Source: RGIG8368 sp045540275 (GTDB lineage: Bacteria > Verrucomicrobiota > Kiritimatiellia > RFP12 > UBA1067). Taken from it: a stretch of 64,000 nucleotides of DNA. The notes beneath the pieces are model-generated. The model was not told the DNA's origin. It worked only from the letters and a program-made list of their open reading frames with translations, and ran no database searches. How positions within the stretch are numbered: the first letter of the stretch is position 1; each line of letters starts with the position of its first letter. Below, piece by piece: positions 8,487 through 17,312 of the stretch. The stretch covers positions 1 to 64,000 of the forward strand of contig JAZQGX010000322.1 in the NCBI GenBank assembly GCA_045540275.1, read 5' to 3'. The position numbers were made by a program, and so were the translations under genes.

Positions 8487-9515
8487 ATGGCAGAATCGAA
8501 TTGGTTTGATTCCGCTTCGATGTTTCCCGAATCGCCTGTTTTGCAGGAGAAGATTCGGGAACATTTCGTTTGGGCGAAGGAGCTTGGCATATCGACGATC
8601 CGCGACCTGAATGTTGCTATTGCGGAAAATCGGGCCGACGGCATAATCAGAATCGCTGAAGCAAGACACAACAAGTCGCTGGTGGAAATTGCCGCCGAGA
8701 TTGACAAGCGCAAGGCCAAACTAATTCTGGTTGCCGGCCCATCCTCGGCTGGGAAGACCACTTTTTCCAAACGGCTTTGCACCTATCTGCGCGTCTTCGG
8801 GCATAAAACCCTCCTGATTTCTACCGATGATTATTTTGTAGGGGACAAGCGTAATCCAAAAGATGTGAACGGAAAGTTGGATTACGAGCATATCGATGCG
8901 GTGGATCGGCCGCGTATGACCGCCGATCTGCAGGCGCTTTTCCGCGGCGAGCCGGTGAAGATGCGGGCATTCAATTTCGCTTTGCACGACGGCTACGACC
9001 GCGATGAACCGTCCAGATTGGAGAGCGGCGGTATTGTGGTGATGGAGGGAATTCACTGTCTCAACCCCGATCTGCTGCCAGGCTTTGGCGACAGCGGCGT
9101 ATTTCGCGTCTATTTGAACACGCTGGCTCCGGTCCGCAACAACGACGGATCTCCCATTTTCCCCGAGGACAGCCGTATTTTGCGACGATTGTTGCGCGAC
9201 GCGAAATACCGCAAGATGTCGACTGAAGAGACTCTCAACCTTTGGCCCTCGGTTATGCGTGGCGAGGCGCGCTGGATCACGCCATTTGTATCCGGTGCAG
9301 ATGCGGTGTTCAACTCCGCGTTGGACTACGAGATTGCCGTGCTCAAACCATGCGTTGAAACGGCATTGCGAATTGCCTGCGCTACCGGTGCGCAAACCGT
9401 AGAGGCACTGCGTTTGCTTACGATGATCAGACCCTTCCTGAATTTGCCGTCTGATTGCGTCCCGGGTGATTCGATTTTGCGAGAAACTATCGGAAACAGT
9501 CAGCTTACCTATTGA
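8487..9515 (+). CDS. uridine kinase-like nucleoside kinase
   Basis: P-loop kinase of the phosphoribulokinase/uridine kinase family, 342 residues. Walker A is GPSSAGKTTFSKRL at about residues 83-96, followed by STDDYF, the substrate segment LDYEHIDAVDRPRM and the VVMEGIHCLNP strand. The N-terminal 75 residues (ending EARHNKSLVEIAAEI) correspond to the tail of the threonyl-tRNA-synthetase-like domain found in longer homologues of about 550 residues; the TGS part of those is missing. Probably phosphorylates a pyrimidine nucleoside. It lies 12 bases after secG and 17 before hisI. Confidence 0.85.
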   Translation: MAESNWFDSASMFPESPVLQEKIREHFVWAKELGISTIRDLNVAIAENRADGIIRIAEARHNKSLVEIAAEIDKRKAKLILVAGPSSAGKTTFSKRLCTYLRVFGHKTLLISTDDYFVGDKRNPKDVNGKLDYEHIDAVDRPRMTADLQALFRGEPVKMRAFNFALHDGYDRDEPSRLESGGIVVMEGIHCLNPDLLPGFGDSGVFRVYLNTLAPVRNNDGSPIFPEDSRILRRLLRDAKYRKMSTEETLNLWPSVMRGEARWITPFVSGADAVFNSALDYEIAVLKPCVETALRIACATGAQTVEALRLLTMIRPFLNLPSDCVPGDSILRETIGNSQLTY

Positions 9516-9531
9516 ATGAAAAGGAGATAAA

Positions 9532-9942
9532 ATGAACGAACTCGAAGAAGGCAGCCAGTTGAAACTCGATTTTTCCAAGATTTGGAAAATCGCCCAGAAT
9601 TGCAAAGATGTCATTCCGGTGGCGGTGCAGAACGCCGATACCAAGGAGGTGATTCTCGTTGCTTACACCAACGAGTTGGCAATGAAAGAGTCGTTTGAAA
9701 AGAAAAAGCTGATTCTTTGGAGCACATCCCGCAACAAGCATTGGTTCAAGGGTGAGACTAGCGGAGAGACATTCGATCTTCTCGAGGCCCGGGTCAATTG
9801 CGAGCAGAATTCATTGCTCTACATCGTCCGTCCTTGCCGCGGCGGCATTTGCCACACCAAAAACGCCGCCGGACAGCCGCGTAACTGCTATTATCGCAAG
9901 ATTGATTTCGATACGCAGGAATTGACCTTCCTGGACAAGTAA
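9532..9942 (+). CDS. hisI: phosphoribosyl-AMP cyclohydrolase
   Basis: Third step of histidine biosynthesis: opens the purine ring of PR-AMP. WSTSRNKHWFKGETSG and the Cys pair in CRGGICHTK and NCYYRKID match the HisI core, 136 residues with no HisE fusion. The metal-site strand, usually DCDxD in this family, reads VNCEQN here, keeping Cys but replacing the acidic residues. No other his gene is nearby. ATG 9532 follows AAAAGGAGA. An intrinsic terminator follows at 9969. Confidence 0.9.
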   Translation: MNELEEGSQLKLDFSKIWKIAQNCKDVIPVAVQNADTKEVILVAYTNELAMKESFEKKKLILWSTSRNKHWFKGETSGETFDLLEARVNCEQNSLLYIVRPCRGGICHTKNAAGQPRNCYYRKIDFDTQELTFLDK

Positions 9943-9968
9943 ACGGACGCGACAATCAATTCAACAAC

Positions 9969-9999
9969 CGGGTGCGATGCAAGGCACCCGTTTTTTTTT
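9969..9999 (+). terminator. intrinsic terminator after hisI
   Basis: Stem CGGGTGC (9969-9975) and GCACCCG (9984-9990), 8-base loop, then nine T. Ends the rpsP-to-hisI run. Confidence 0.92.
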
Positions 10000-10030
10000 G
10001 TTGCCATGAGGCGACGCGGATTGGGACTAG

Positions 10031-10060
10031 TTGTCAATTGCGACAGGGAAAGTGTGACAA
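10031..10060. promoter_or_regulatory. inverted repeat upstream of sigma-54 promoter
   Basis: TTGTCA (10031-10036) and TGACAA (10055-10060) form an inverted repeat, with a further GACA/TGT match inside. It lies about 75-105 bases before the expected transcription start, where enhancer sites for sigma-54 activators usually sit. Confidence 0.5.
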
Positions 10061-10107
10061 TTTATCCCAAAAAACAAAATTTCGCAGGGAAACAGCGCTA
10101 ATTTCGA

Positions 10108-10124
10108 TTGGCACGCAAATTGCT
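10108..10124 (+). promoter_or_regulatory. sigma-54 (RpoN) promoter
   Basis: TTGGCACGCAAATTGCT matches the -24/-12 consensus TGGCAC-N5-TTGCW with GG and GC exactly 10 bases apart. Expected start is near 10135, about 32 bases ahead of the ATG at 10167, with AGAAAGGA between. Confidence 0.8.
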
Positions 10125-10166
10125 TTTGATATATTGGAAGAACTCCAAAAAAAGAAAGGACAAACA

Positions 10167-11084
10167 ATGAACTTAAACGATATGAAAAAATGTGCCATGT
10201 CACTGGCCCTGGCGGCCGCCGCTGGATGCGGTTCGGATGCTACGGCGCAAGGTTCAAATGAAGAACATAAAGCCGTTGTCCCCCAAACCACAACCACTCA
10301 GGTCACCGATGAAAACGGTGTCGTTTCAAAGACCGTCGTTGAAACTTCGGTAAAGACCAACGGCAATATGGTCACGGAATTGCGCCGGGAGACAAAAACC
10401 TCGACGGATAAAAACGGCAATATTATCGCACGCGAGGTCAGCGAGTACTCCGAATCCTATCCCGCTTCAATGACGAAGCAGGAGCCGGCTCAGGATAAAG
10501 ACAAAAAGGAGGTCGCGGATAAGGGGGCTAAAGATACTCCCGCCGCTGACAGCAAAAAGGAAAACGTTTCGGAACCCGCACGGGACGACGCTTCGTTCCT
10601 CGGTTTCAAGTTCGGAGCCGAGATTGACGCCAAGGATGCGGTAAGCGATGAAAACGAGCCGTTGCTGCTGCGTGTGCAGGTTAAGCCCGACCGTCCGCTC
10701 CCCGGCTTTGATGACTACTATGCGTATTTGACCCCTAGAACGCACAAGCTGGTCAAAATCTGCGCCTGCGCCAAGAACGCGGTGGATCCCGGAGACGGAT
10801 GGAGAAGGCACTATCTGATCGAAGCGCTTGAAAAGCGGTATGGCACATGGGCGAAACTGTGTAGCTTTACGCGCCCGTTCTATGTGCTCGACATCGCGCC
10901 CGACCGCTATGTGACAATATGCCTTTCCGGTGCCGGCGACTGGTATGAAACAGTCATTTCGGCATGGGATGCAAAGGTCGCGCGGGAGGCGGCAGAGGAA
11001 CACCGCGCATTGCGCGCGGAAGCGGCGAAGAACGCTGCAGAAAAGCGAAATGAGAAAATCAAGGCGGCTAGCGAACTGTTCTAA
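10167..11084 (+). CDS. putative lipoprotein of unknown function
   Basis: 305 residues. A hydrophobic N-terminus runs into LAAAAGCGS, a weak lipobox with Cys at about residue 21, so a membrane-anchored lipoprotein is likely. Residues 30-130 are polar and low in complexity (Thr, Lys, Glu; two stretches with TSTDKNGNII-like wording suggest a duplicated beta motif). Residues about 145-270 look globular and conserved in style (FLGFKFGAEIDAKD...YYAYLTPRTHKLVKICAC), followed by a charged helical tail. I do not recognise the family. The frame extends upstream to 9972, but ATG 10167 has a good ribosome site and lies below the sigma-54 promoter. Flanked by terminators on both sides: a single-gene unit. 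Confidence 0.75.
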   Translation: MNLNDMKKCAMSLALAAAAGCGSDATAQGSNEEHKAVVPQTTTTQVTDENGVVSKTVVETSVKTNGNMVTELRRETKTSTDKNGNIIAREVSEYSESYPASMTKQEPAQDKDKKEVADKGAKDTPAADSKKENVSEPARDDASFLGFKFGAEIDAKDAVSDENEPLLLRVQVKPDRPLPGFDDYYAYLTPRTHKLVKICACAKNAVDPGDGWRRHYLIEALEKRYGTWAKLCSFTRPFYVLDIAPDRYVTICLSGAGDWYETVISAWDAKVAREAAEEHRALRAEAAKNAAEKRNEKIKAASELF

Positions 11085-11114
11085 TCCGTTTTTGATAAAA
11101 ACATCTCAAAAAAG

Positions 11115-11147
11115 AACAACCACAGAATTTTTTGTGGTTGTTTTTTT
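11115..11147 (+). terminator. intrinsic terminator
   Basis: AACAACCACA (11115-11124) pairs with TGTGGTTGTT (11133-11142) around an 8-base loop, followed by T-run. Ends the lipoprotein unit. Confidence 0.92.
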
Positions 11148-11190
11148 GTTATAAAAAATGTAAAATTAGGCGCTCAACTGTAGAGGATGT

Positions 11191-12306
11191 ATGACGAGTA
11201 AAGATGACAAAGGTCGAGTAGTATTTTTGGACTATCTGAGGGTTTTGGCATGCTTTATGGTTATGGTGATTCACAGTTGTGAACCATTCTATCTGGCGGC
11301 TGACGAAAACGGCCAGACTATTACGAAGATCGCCTGTCGCGGAGATGCGGTATGGATTACGGTGGTGGAGTGCCTTTGCCGCATCTGTGTGCCGTTATTT
11401 GTCATGGCTTCAAGCTATTTGCTTTTCCCCGTCCGCACAACGACCGGTGCGTTTTTGAAGCGCCGTCTGCTCCGCGTGTTCGTGCCATTCCTGCTGTGGG
11501 CGTGCGCGTATGTGGCATATTTTGGCGGAGCCTGGGGCAAGATGCTCTTCAACTTTCCCGATGCCGGTGGACACCTTTGGTTCGTTCCAATGTTGATCGG
11601 CCTTTATCTGATTATGCCGTTGCTCTCCCCGTGGGCGGAGGCGGCAACGGAAAAAGAGGTGCGCTTTTGGCTTCTGCTTTGGCTGGCAACGACCAGCTTC
11701 CCTTTCCTTCGCAAACTGTGGGGATGTTGCTGGGGCGAACCACCATTCGGCGCAGTGCCGTATCTCTACGGTGAATGCCCTTGGAATATGTTTGGCGCGT
11801 TCCATTATGTCAGCGGATTTGTGGGATATGTTTTGGCCGGGTTCTGGTTCCGCAGGTTCGCACCGCAGCTGTCCTGGAGAAAGACCATGCTTATCGCTTC
11901 CCCCCTTTGGTTGGCAGGCGTGGCGTTAATCGGATGGCTGTTCTTCTCCCGCATCCCGAAAGCACCGTTTTCTGCTCCATACGCCACGGCGGTCGATATG
12001 GAGATGGGGATTGAATATTGTTCAACCGGAGTGGCTCTGGCCACTTTCGGGATGTTTATGGTTTTTCGGAAATTTACTGCCGCTGGAGGCATCTACCAAT
12101 ATTTGGTTCGACCGCTTTCCGAAGCGAGTTTTGGTGCGTATCTACTGCACATGTTCGTTCTCATACCAGTAATCGGGGCGTTGCAGGGTAGGCTTGCGAC
12201 GCCATTTGCGATAGCAGCTTGCGCTGTCATTTGTTATGTAATTTCCATGTTTATTTCGATGGCATTGCGAAAAATACCCATCATCGGCAAGTGGATTTGC
12301 GGATAG
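11191..12306 (+). CDS. membrane acyltransferase (acyltransferase 3 / OafA family)
   Basis: 371-residue integral membrane protein with about ten hydrophobic helices. The start FLDYLRVLACFMVMVIHSCEPF carries the family's R-x10-H signature (Arg in DYLR, His in IHS). WFVPMLIGLYLIMPLLSP is the usual mid-protein helix. Members transfer acetyl or other acyl groups to cell-surface glycans, lipids or peptidoglycan; the acceptor cannot be told here. ATG 11191 follows GAGGA. A Na/Pi cotransporter follows after 54 bases. Confidence 0.85.
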   Translation: MTSKDDKGRVVFLDYLRVLACFMVMVIHSCEPFYLAADENGQTITKIACRGDAVWITVVECLCRICVPLFVMASSYLLFPVRTTTGAFLKRRLLRVFVPFLLWACAYVAYFGGAWGKMLFNFPDAGGHLWFVPMLIGLYLIMPLLSPWAEAATEKEVRFWLLLWLATTSFPFLRKLWGCCWGEPPFGAVPYLYGECPWNMFGAFHYVSGFVGYVLAGFWFRRFAPQLSWRKTMLIASPLWLAGVALIGWLFFSRIPKAPFSAPYATAVDMEMGIEYCSTGVALATFGMFMVFRKFTAAGGIYQYLVRPLSEASFGAYLLHMFVLIPVIGALQGRLATPFAIAACAVICYVISMFISMALRKIPIIGKWICG

Positions 12307-12360
12307 CCGGTGGTTTGAGTTGTTGTTTCAAGAATCAAAAAAATAAGAGAAGGATAAAAT

Positions 12361-14043
12361 ATGACTGGTTTGTTACTCCAGGTGTTCGGAGGTTTGGCAA
12401 TATTTGTCTACGGCATGAAATTGATGGGCGACGGGTTGCATAATGTTGCCGGCGAAAAGATGCGGATGATTTTGCGGATGTTCTCGGTTAATCGGTTCGT
12501 GGCCATACTCTCCGGTGCGGTCGCAACCGCAATCATCCAGTCCTCCAGTGTGACTACGGTAATGGTTATTGGATTTGTCAATGCCGGTCTCCTTACGCTT
12601 GTTCAATCCATCGGAATCATTTTCGGCGCCAACATCGGCACCACCATCACCGCCCAGTTGGTCGCTTTCGATATCGGCTGGATTGTTATGCCTTCCATAA
12701 TCGGCGGCTTGATTCTCACTTTCATCTCAAGGAAGCCATGGAATAGTATGGGGTACACATTCCTCGGCCTAGGCTTGCTTTTCCTTGGAATGGGCATTAT
12801 GAGCGACGAGCTTAAACAGTTGGCCGAACTCGAATCGTTCAGGGCGATGTTCCAGATTTTCAAATGCGCGCCGGGAGAGAGCGGCCATCTTCCGATCTCG
12901 CAAATGCTCGGAGCGCTCTTTGTGGGTATTGTCGCCACTTTGATCATGCAGAGCTCATCGGCGTGTTCAGGCGTGGTGCTGGCACTGAGCGCCGGCGGGC
13001 TGTTGGACCTGTATACGGCGCTGGTGGTCGTGCTGGGCTCCAATATCGGTACGACAATTACCGCCCAGCTCGCCGCAATCAGCACCAATCGGGTTGCAAA
13101 GCAGGCGGCCCTCGCCCATACGTTGTTCAATGTAATCGGTGTGATTATCACCATGGTGACATTCTGTTTCGTCTATGACGGCGAACCGCTGTTTTTCAAA
13201 TTGGTCAGACGCTTTTCGGCAAACGGCGGTCTGCCGCGTCAGATCGCGAATGCGCATACGATTTTCAACGTGATGACGACATTGATTCTGATAGCGTTTG
13301 TGCCGCTTTTCGCCAAGGTGTGCCAGCGCATTATTCCGGTGCGCGAAGAGCGGATCCGCTTCACCAGACTGGAACCTATTTTTTTGGATACGCCGCCGCT
13401 GGCGCTGGCGCAGACCACCGATGCGGTGCGTAAAATGCTCAGCAAAGCGTGGCGCATGGTAAATTGCGCACTCAAACTCTACGATATCGACGATAAGGTC
13501 AATCAGCAGCTGGCGGAGAAATTGGACGAACGCGAGCGAGAGGTAGACGAACGGCAGCAGCAGATCGCCGACTATCTGGCCGCCATGATGCAGCGTCCGT
13601 TGACCAAAGAGCAGTCCATGCAGATTCCGGTTCTTCTGCACTGCGCAAATGATGCGGAGCGCATCGGAGATCACACTTCTATCATCCGCCGTCTGATTGA
13701 CACTTTGCACGCCGGCGAGCGTAAATTCAGCGCCGAAGCCGAGGACGAGCTGCGCATGTTGCACGGCAAATTGGCAAGTCAGGTCCAATGTGCGCTCGGA
13801 CTTCTGTCGAAGGCCACCTCCAACGGAAAAAAGGAGTCGGCCAAACTCCGTGACGAGATTCTTGAGCTTACCGCCAGTTTTGAAACAAGGCATCTTCAGC
13901 GTCTGCGCGATAAGCTGTGCTCAACCGATACCGGTGTGATCTATCTTGAGCTGCTGGCTGAGATTCGGAAAGTTTCGCGTCATGTCGCCAACATTTGCGA
14001 GCGTGCCGATCAAGTCTATCCCGCTTCGCACCGAATCGGGTGA
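12361..14043 (+). CDS. Na/Pi cotransporter family protein with PhoU-like tail
   Basis: 560-residue inner-membrane protein. Two inverted repeats of the PF02690 type carry the QSSS motifs (IIQSSSVTTVM near residue 60 and IMQSSSACSGVV near 200), each followed by GxNIGTTITAQ. The C-terminal 200 residues (from about 345) are helical and PhoU-like (CANDAERIGDHTSIIRR). Imports phosphate, or senses it, using the sodium gradient. It may act with the secreted alkaline phosphatase at 4808. ATG 12361 follows AGAAGGA. Confidence 0.9.
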   Translation: MTGLLLQVFGGLAIFVYGMKLMGDGLHNVAGEKMRMILRMFSVNRFVAILSGAVATAIIQSSSVTTVMVIGFVNAGLLTLVQSIGIIFGANIGTTITAQLVAFDIGWIVMPSIIGGLILTFISRKPWNSMGYTFLGLGLLFLGMGIMSDELKQLAELESFRAMFQIFKCAPGESGHLPISQMLGALFVGIVATLIMQSSSACSGVVLALSAGGLLDLYTALVVVLGSNIGTTITAQLAAISTNRVAKQAALAHTLFNVIGVIITMVTFCFVYDGEPLFFKLVRRFSANGGLPRQIANAHTIFNVMTTLILIAFVPLFAKVCQRIIPVREERIRFTRLEPIFLDTPPLALAQTTDAVRKMLSKAWRMVNCALKLYDIDDKVNQQLAEKLDEREREVDERQQQIADYLAAMMQRPLTKEQSMQIPVLLHCANDAERIGDHTSIIRRLIDTLHAGERKFSAEAEDELRMLHGKLASQVQCALGLLSKATSNGKKESAKLRDEILELTASFETRHLQRLRDKLCSTDTGVIYLELLAEIRKVSRHVANICERADQVYPASHRIG

Positions 14044-14363
14044 ACACTCCTCGCGCCGAGGGCTCTGGGATGGAAAACAATGTCGTCTGCGGCAGGTAGT
14101 TAAAGAGATTTTGGTCTTGATTTGCCGCGTCGGACGTTTGACCAGATGACGGGAAATGGGAATTTTGGTTGTATGAGGGCCTTGAAAAACAAATCCCATT
14201 CGATTTTTATCGGACTTTTTTCAAAAACCAGGACGGACAATCCGATAAAAAAGTGGAATAAGGGTCTCTTTCATTGACACTTTTCCCTTGTTTCGCTAAA
14301 ATATGGGTTCGTTTGAATAAAGAAACAGGCTAGTCCTGAAGTGTAAGCAAGAGGATTCAACCG
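14044..14363. other. 320-base intergenic region
   Basis: No credible gene on either strand. It holds an inverted repeat TTTTTATCGGA (14204-14214) / TCCGATAAAAA (14241-14251) with a 26-base loop, of unknown role, and the promoter at 14274-14302. Confidence 0.7.
14274..14302 (+). promoter_or_regulatory. sigma-70-type promoter for FecR-like gene
   Basis: TTGACA, 17-base spacer, TAAAAT: consensus -35 and one mismatch in -10, 61 bases before the ATG at 14364. Confidence 0.8.
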
Positions 14364-15563
14364 ATGCGTATTGATGCTTTTAAAGTTCGTCTGTTAGGCG
14401 TGTGCTTGACTTGTGCCGCAACATTTGCTGTCGCCGATGACGATATGCTGGATGATGTGCTTTCGGGATTGGATGAGCCCGCCGCCGCGAAAAAGGTCGA
14501 ACCTGCTGCTCCCGCCGCCGCTGAACCTGTGAAGGAAGCAGAAAGCGTGGCTGCCGCTCCTGCGAAGGAGGAGGGCGAAGTCGCTCCCGCCGAAGTTTCG
14601 ACCGAGGTGGCGGCAGAGGGTGAAGCAGCTCCCGCCGGAGAGGGGGACGAGGCCAAGAAAGAAGAAAAGCCCATTCCCCTTTTGCCCTTCGCGCGCGTTA
14701 TCCGCACTACCGGAGCCGTCTCGGTGATGAATCCCGATGTCAACAAGGCTCAGACTCCGATTATCGGCAAGATGTACCCGCTCGGAACGGTTTTCGAAAC
14801 CTCGCCGAAATCCTCGATGGTAATTGCTTTGGGTGACGGTGTTATTTTTACCCTCGGACCAAATTCTGTAGCTTCGGTCAAGGCCGGTGCCGATCCTGTC
14901 AAATCCCGCATAGTTGCGCTGGTCAGCGGTTCCGTTTCCACCGCGTTTGATGAAAAGCTTCCCAAGGGCGTTGTTTCAATCGAGAGCGCGTGCGTCCGGT
15001 TCCGTGATGTTTGCGGTCGTTCCACCATCGAAGTTGAGAACGGAGGCGATGGTAGCGAAACTTTGAATGCGATGGTAGTCACCGGCAGCTCGCTGGTTGA
15101 GGGTGCCCAATTCCACGTTCCGGTGCTGGGTTCCGCCGACAAGCTTTCCGTCTTCACCGCTGGCAACCGTTCACTCAGCCGCATTGAAGGTGTGGCGGGC
15201 AACTATGATCTGGTTTTGAGCAAGGGCGCAGAAGCTCCTTTGGTCTATCCGGTCACGCCCCAATCCACCGCCAAGATTTTTCGGGAACATGCCAAGGTTG
15301 GCGGTCGTCTTTTGGTTTCGGTATTGGTAGCTAATCCCTATGGCGAAGCAGTCAACCGTTTTGCGTTTGCCGAAGGTCGTGCGGAGGTTGCCACCGGTGA
15401 GCTGATCAATCCCAAGGAAGAGACCGAAGATCCCAACGCCGCCCCCAAGGGTGCGGACGAGGTTCCGGTTTTGGACAAGGAGGCAGTCGCTGCTGAAAAA
15501 CCCGCCGCTGAAAAGCCTGCGGATGCCGCCGCTGCTACGGAAGAAATCAGCCTGGAAGAGTAG
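14364..15563 (+). CDS. FecR-domain secreted protein
   Basis: 399 residues. A signal peptide ends near FAVADD; residues 30-105 are an Ala/Pro/Glu-rich linker; residues about 112-215 form a FecR-like beta domain (RTTGAVSV, PLGTVFETSPKSSMVIALGDG, ALVSGSVS). A further beta region and a second Ala/Glu/Pro-rich tail follow. No sigma/anti-sigma partners or TonB receptors lie nearby, so it is more like the periplasmic FecR-domain proteins of PVC bacteria than an iron regulator. Strong promoter upstream, terminator at 15579. Confidence 0.75.
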   Translation: MRIDAFKVRLLGVCLTCAATFAVADDDMLDDVLSGLDEPAAAKKVEPAAPAAAEPVKEAESVAAAPAKEEGEVAPAEVSTEVAAEGEAAPAGEGDEAKKEEKPIPLLPFARVIRTTGAVSVMNPDVNKAQTPIIGKMYPLGTVFETSPKSSMVIALGDGVIFTLGPNSVASVKAGADPVKSRIVALVSGSVSTAFDEKLPKGVVSIESACVRFRDVCGRSTIEVENGGDGSETLNAMVVTGSSLVEGAQFHVPVLGSADKLSVFTAGNRSLSRIEGVAGNYDLVLSKGAEAPLVYPVTPQSTAKIFREHAKVGGRLLVSVLVANPYGEAVNRFAFAEGRAEVATGELINPKEETEDPNAAPKGADEVPVLDKEAVAAEKPAAEKPADAAAATEEISLEE

Positions 15564-15578
15564 GTTTATTTAAAGAGT

Positions 15579-15608
15579 GCCGGGTCGTGCGCGAACCCGG
15601 CATTGTTT
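15579..15608 (+). terminator. hairpin terminator after FecR-like gene
   Basis: TGCCGGGT (15579-15586) pairs with ACCCGGCA (15596-15603), 9-base loop, followed by TTGTTT. The U-run is interrupted, so termination may be partial. Confidence 0.7.
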
Positions 15609-15659
15609 AGCAATAGTGCCGTCGCGCCGTATCAATCAAACTAGCATAGGTGTAAAACA

Positions 15660-17303
15660 GTGTTTATTTATCATTTTAACCGTCTGATTTGCAACAAGTT
15701 CCTGTGGGGTGCGTTTGCCGTTCTAATTGCATTTGCGTTTGTATTTTCAGATGTGAATTGCGTCAACGAAAATTTTGCCAGGTCAAGCGGAACGATCAAC
15801 GGCAAGAAAGTACTCGCCAAAACCCTTGAAGAGGTGGAGTATGGTATCCGCGGGTTTGGGCGCAGTCGCGACAGCATGATGAGCAATGTTCAGGTTGAGC
15901 GTTCCGCATGGGAGCAGATCGCCGCCCGCATGACTATCGAGGGTGACGGTCTTGGTGCTACCACCGATGAAATGATCGCTTTCCTCCGTTCTCGCCCTGA
16001 GTTTCAGGAAAATGGCAACTTCAATATGGCGCGTTACCGGATGGTAGTTCGTGAAATGGGACTTAATCCCGAAGCGTACGAGCGTTTTCTACGCCATCAG
16101 CTCGCGATTATGAAGGGTTATCAGTTGGTCGAGACCGCCACTTGGATCCCACCGATGGAGCTCGATGACGAGGTCGCATCGCTTACCGACCGCTTTACGG
16201 TTCGCATTGCCGATTTTAAAAACGAGTTTATCGGCAAGGACATGAAGCTCAAAGATGAAGACTACAAAAAGTATTTTGAGGCGAACACTAATGCGTTTGC
16301 GCTTCCCGACCGCCTTTCGGTCCGCTATGCGGTAATTTCCGCCTCCAACTATCTTGATTCGGTCAAGATTTCGGATGACGAGTTGCGCGACTACTATGAC
16401 GCCAACCTCAGTTCCTATACCAAAACCGTTTCAAACAAGACCGTCAATTTGACTTTCGAGGAGGCTCGTTCGAAAATTCTCGATGTGCTGAAATGGGAAG
16501 AGGCCGTCTACTGCGCTCAAACTGCCGTGACATTTACGGTCTATTCGGATATCGACAACACCAATGAGAATGCGATGGTAAAGTTGAGCAAGACGATGAA
16601 AGTTCCGTTGCAGACCACGGCGCTTTTCGCCGCCGGTGCCCGTCTTTCGTTCTGTGGCGCCGACAGCAAGGTTTTCACAGAAACCGCATTTGATCTTGAT
16701 CCCGAGCGCAATGATACTCGCTACGGAATCGCTAAGGGGAACAAGAGCATTTATGTCATGGAGCGCGCTTCGTTTGAAGCGGCACACGTTCCCGCTTACG
16801 ACAAAGTTGCAGCTGACGTCAAACGCGCGGCAATCGCCGATGCCCGCGAGAAGGCGTTCAAAAAGGCCGGCGAGGCGGTGCTGAAGCGTCTGCGCAAGTC
16901 GGTTGCCGACGGCAAGAAGTTTGCTGATGCGGCAGTAGCCGAGTCGATGACCGTCTCCACCCAGATCGTCTATACGGTCAACGATATCGCCAAGGTCTCC
17001 TTCCCCAACAGCTTCTCGGTTGCTTACGGTTCGATGAAAGTTCCCGCCGGTTCCATTTCCGATGCCATTATGACGTCGGGCGGAAACTCGATTTTCGTAT
17101 TCGTCGAGAAGCGCGAGCCGGGTGAAGCGCTTTCCGCCGAAATGATGGTTCCGCAAATTCGTGCAAGTCTGGAACGTCGAGACGGAAATCTTTTTGGCGA
17201 TTGGCTCAAGGAAAATCTTTCCAAGCAGGACTTCAAACCAGCGCGTCCCCTTGAGGACGAAAGCGAAGATACCGACTCCGAAGACGATACCGTAAGCGAA
17301 TAA
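15660..17303 (+). CDS. SurA/PpiD-type periplasmic chaperone, peptidyl-prolyl isomerase-like
   Basis: 547 residues. One N-terminal membrane helix (about residues 12-31, LWGAFAVLIAFAFVFSDV) anchors it in the inner membrane with the rest in the periplasm. A SurA-N-like helical region follows (FLRSRPEFQENGNFNMARYRMVVREMG split across residues 100-135; this wording is characteristic of PpiD/SurA_N_3). A parvulin-like domain could lie between 300 and 430 but no clear active-site pattern is visible, so it may be chaperone only. GTG 15660 is used as start because it gives the full anchor. The C-terminus is acidic. Next gene after 9 bases. Confidence 0.75.
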   Translation: MFIYHFNRLICNKFLWGAFAVLIAFAFVFSDVNCVNENFARSSGTINGKKVLAKTLEEVEYGIRGFGRSRDSMMSNVQVERSAWEQIAARMTIEGDGLGATTDEMIAFLRSRPEFQENGNFNMARYRMVVREMGLNPEAYERFLRHQLAIMKGYQLVETATWIPPMELDDEVASLTDRFTVRIADFKNEFIGKDMKLKDEDYKKYFEANTNAFALPDRLSVRYAVISASNYLDSVKISDDELRDYYDANLSSYTKTVSNKTVNLTFEEARSKILDVLKWEEAVYCAQTAVTFTVYSDIDNTNENAMVKLSKTMKVPLQTTALFAAGARLSFCGADSKVFTETAFDLDPERNDTRYGIAKGNKSIYVMERASFEAAHVPAYDKVAADVKRAAIADAREKAFKKAGEAVLKRLRKSVADGKKFADAAVAESMTVSTQIVYTVNDIAKVSFPNSFSVAYGSMKVPAGSISDAIMTSGGNSIFVFVEKREPGEALSAEMMVPQIRASLERRDGNLFGDWLKENLSKQDFKPARPLEDESEDTDSEDDTVSE

Positions 17304-17312
17304 AGGCAGATC

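Noticed and set aside
12967..13893. Open frame of 308 codons antisense to the Na/Pi cotransporter
   Set aside because: Composition and lack of motifs mark it as a shadow of the sense gene; no ribosome site.
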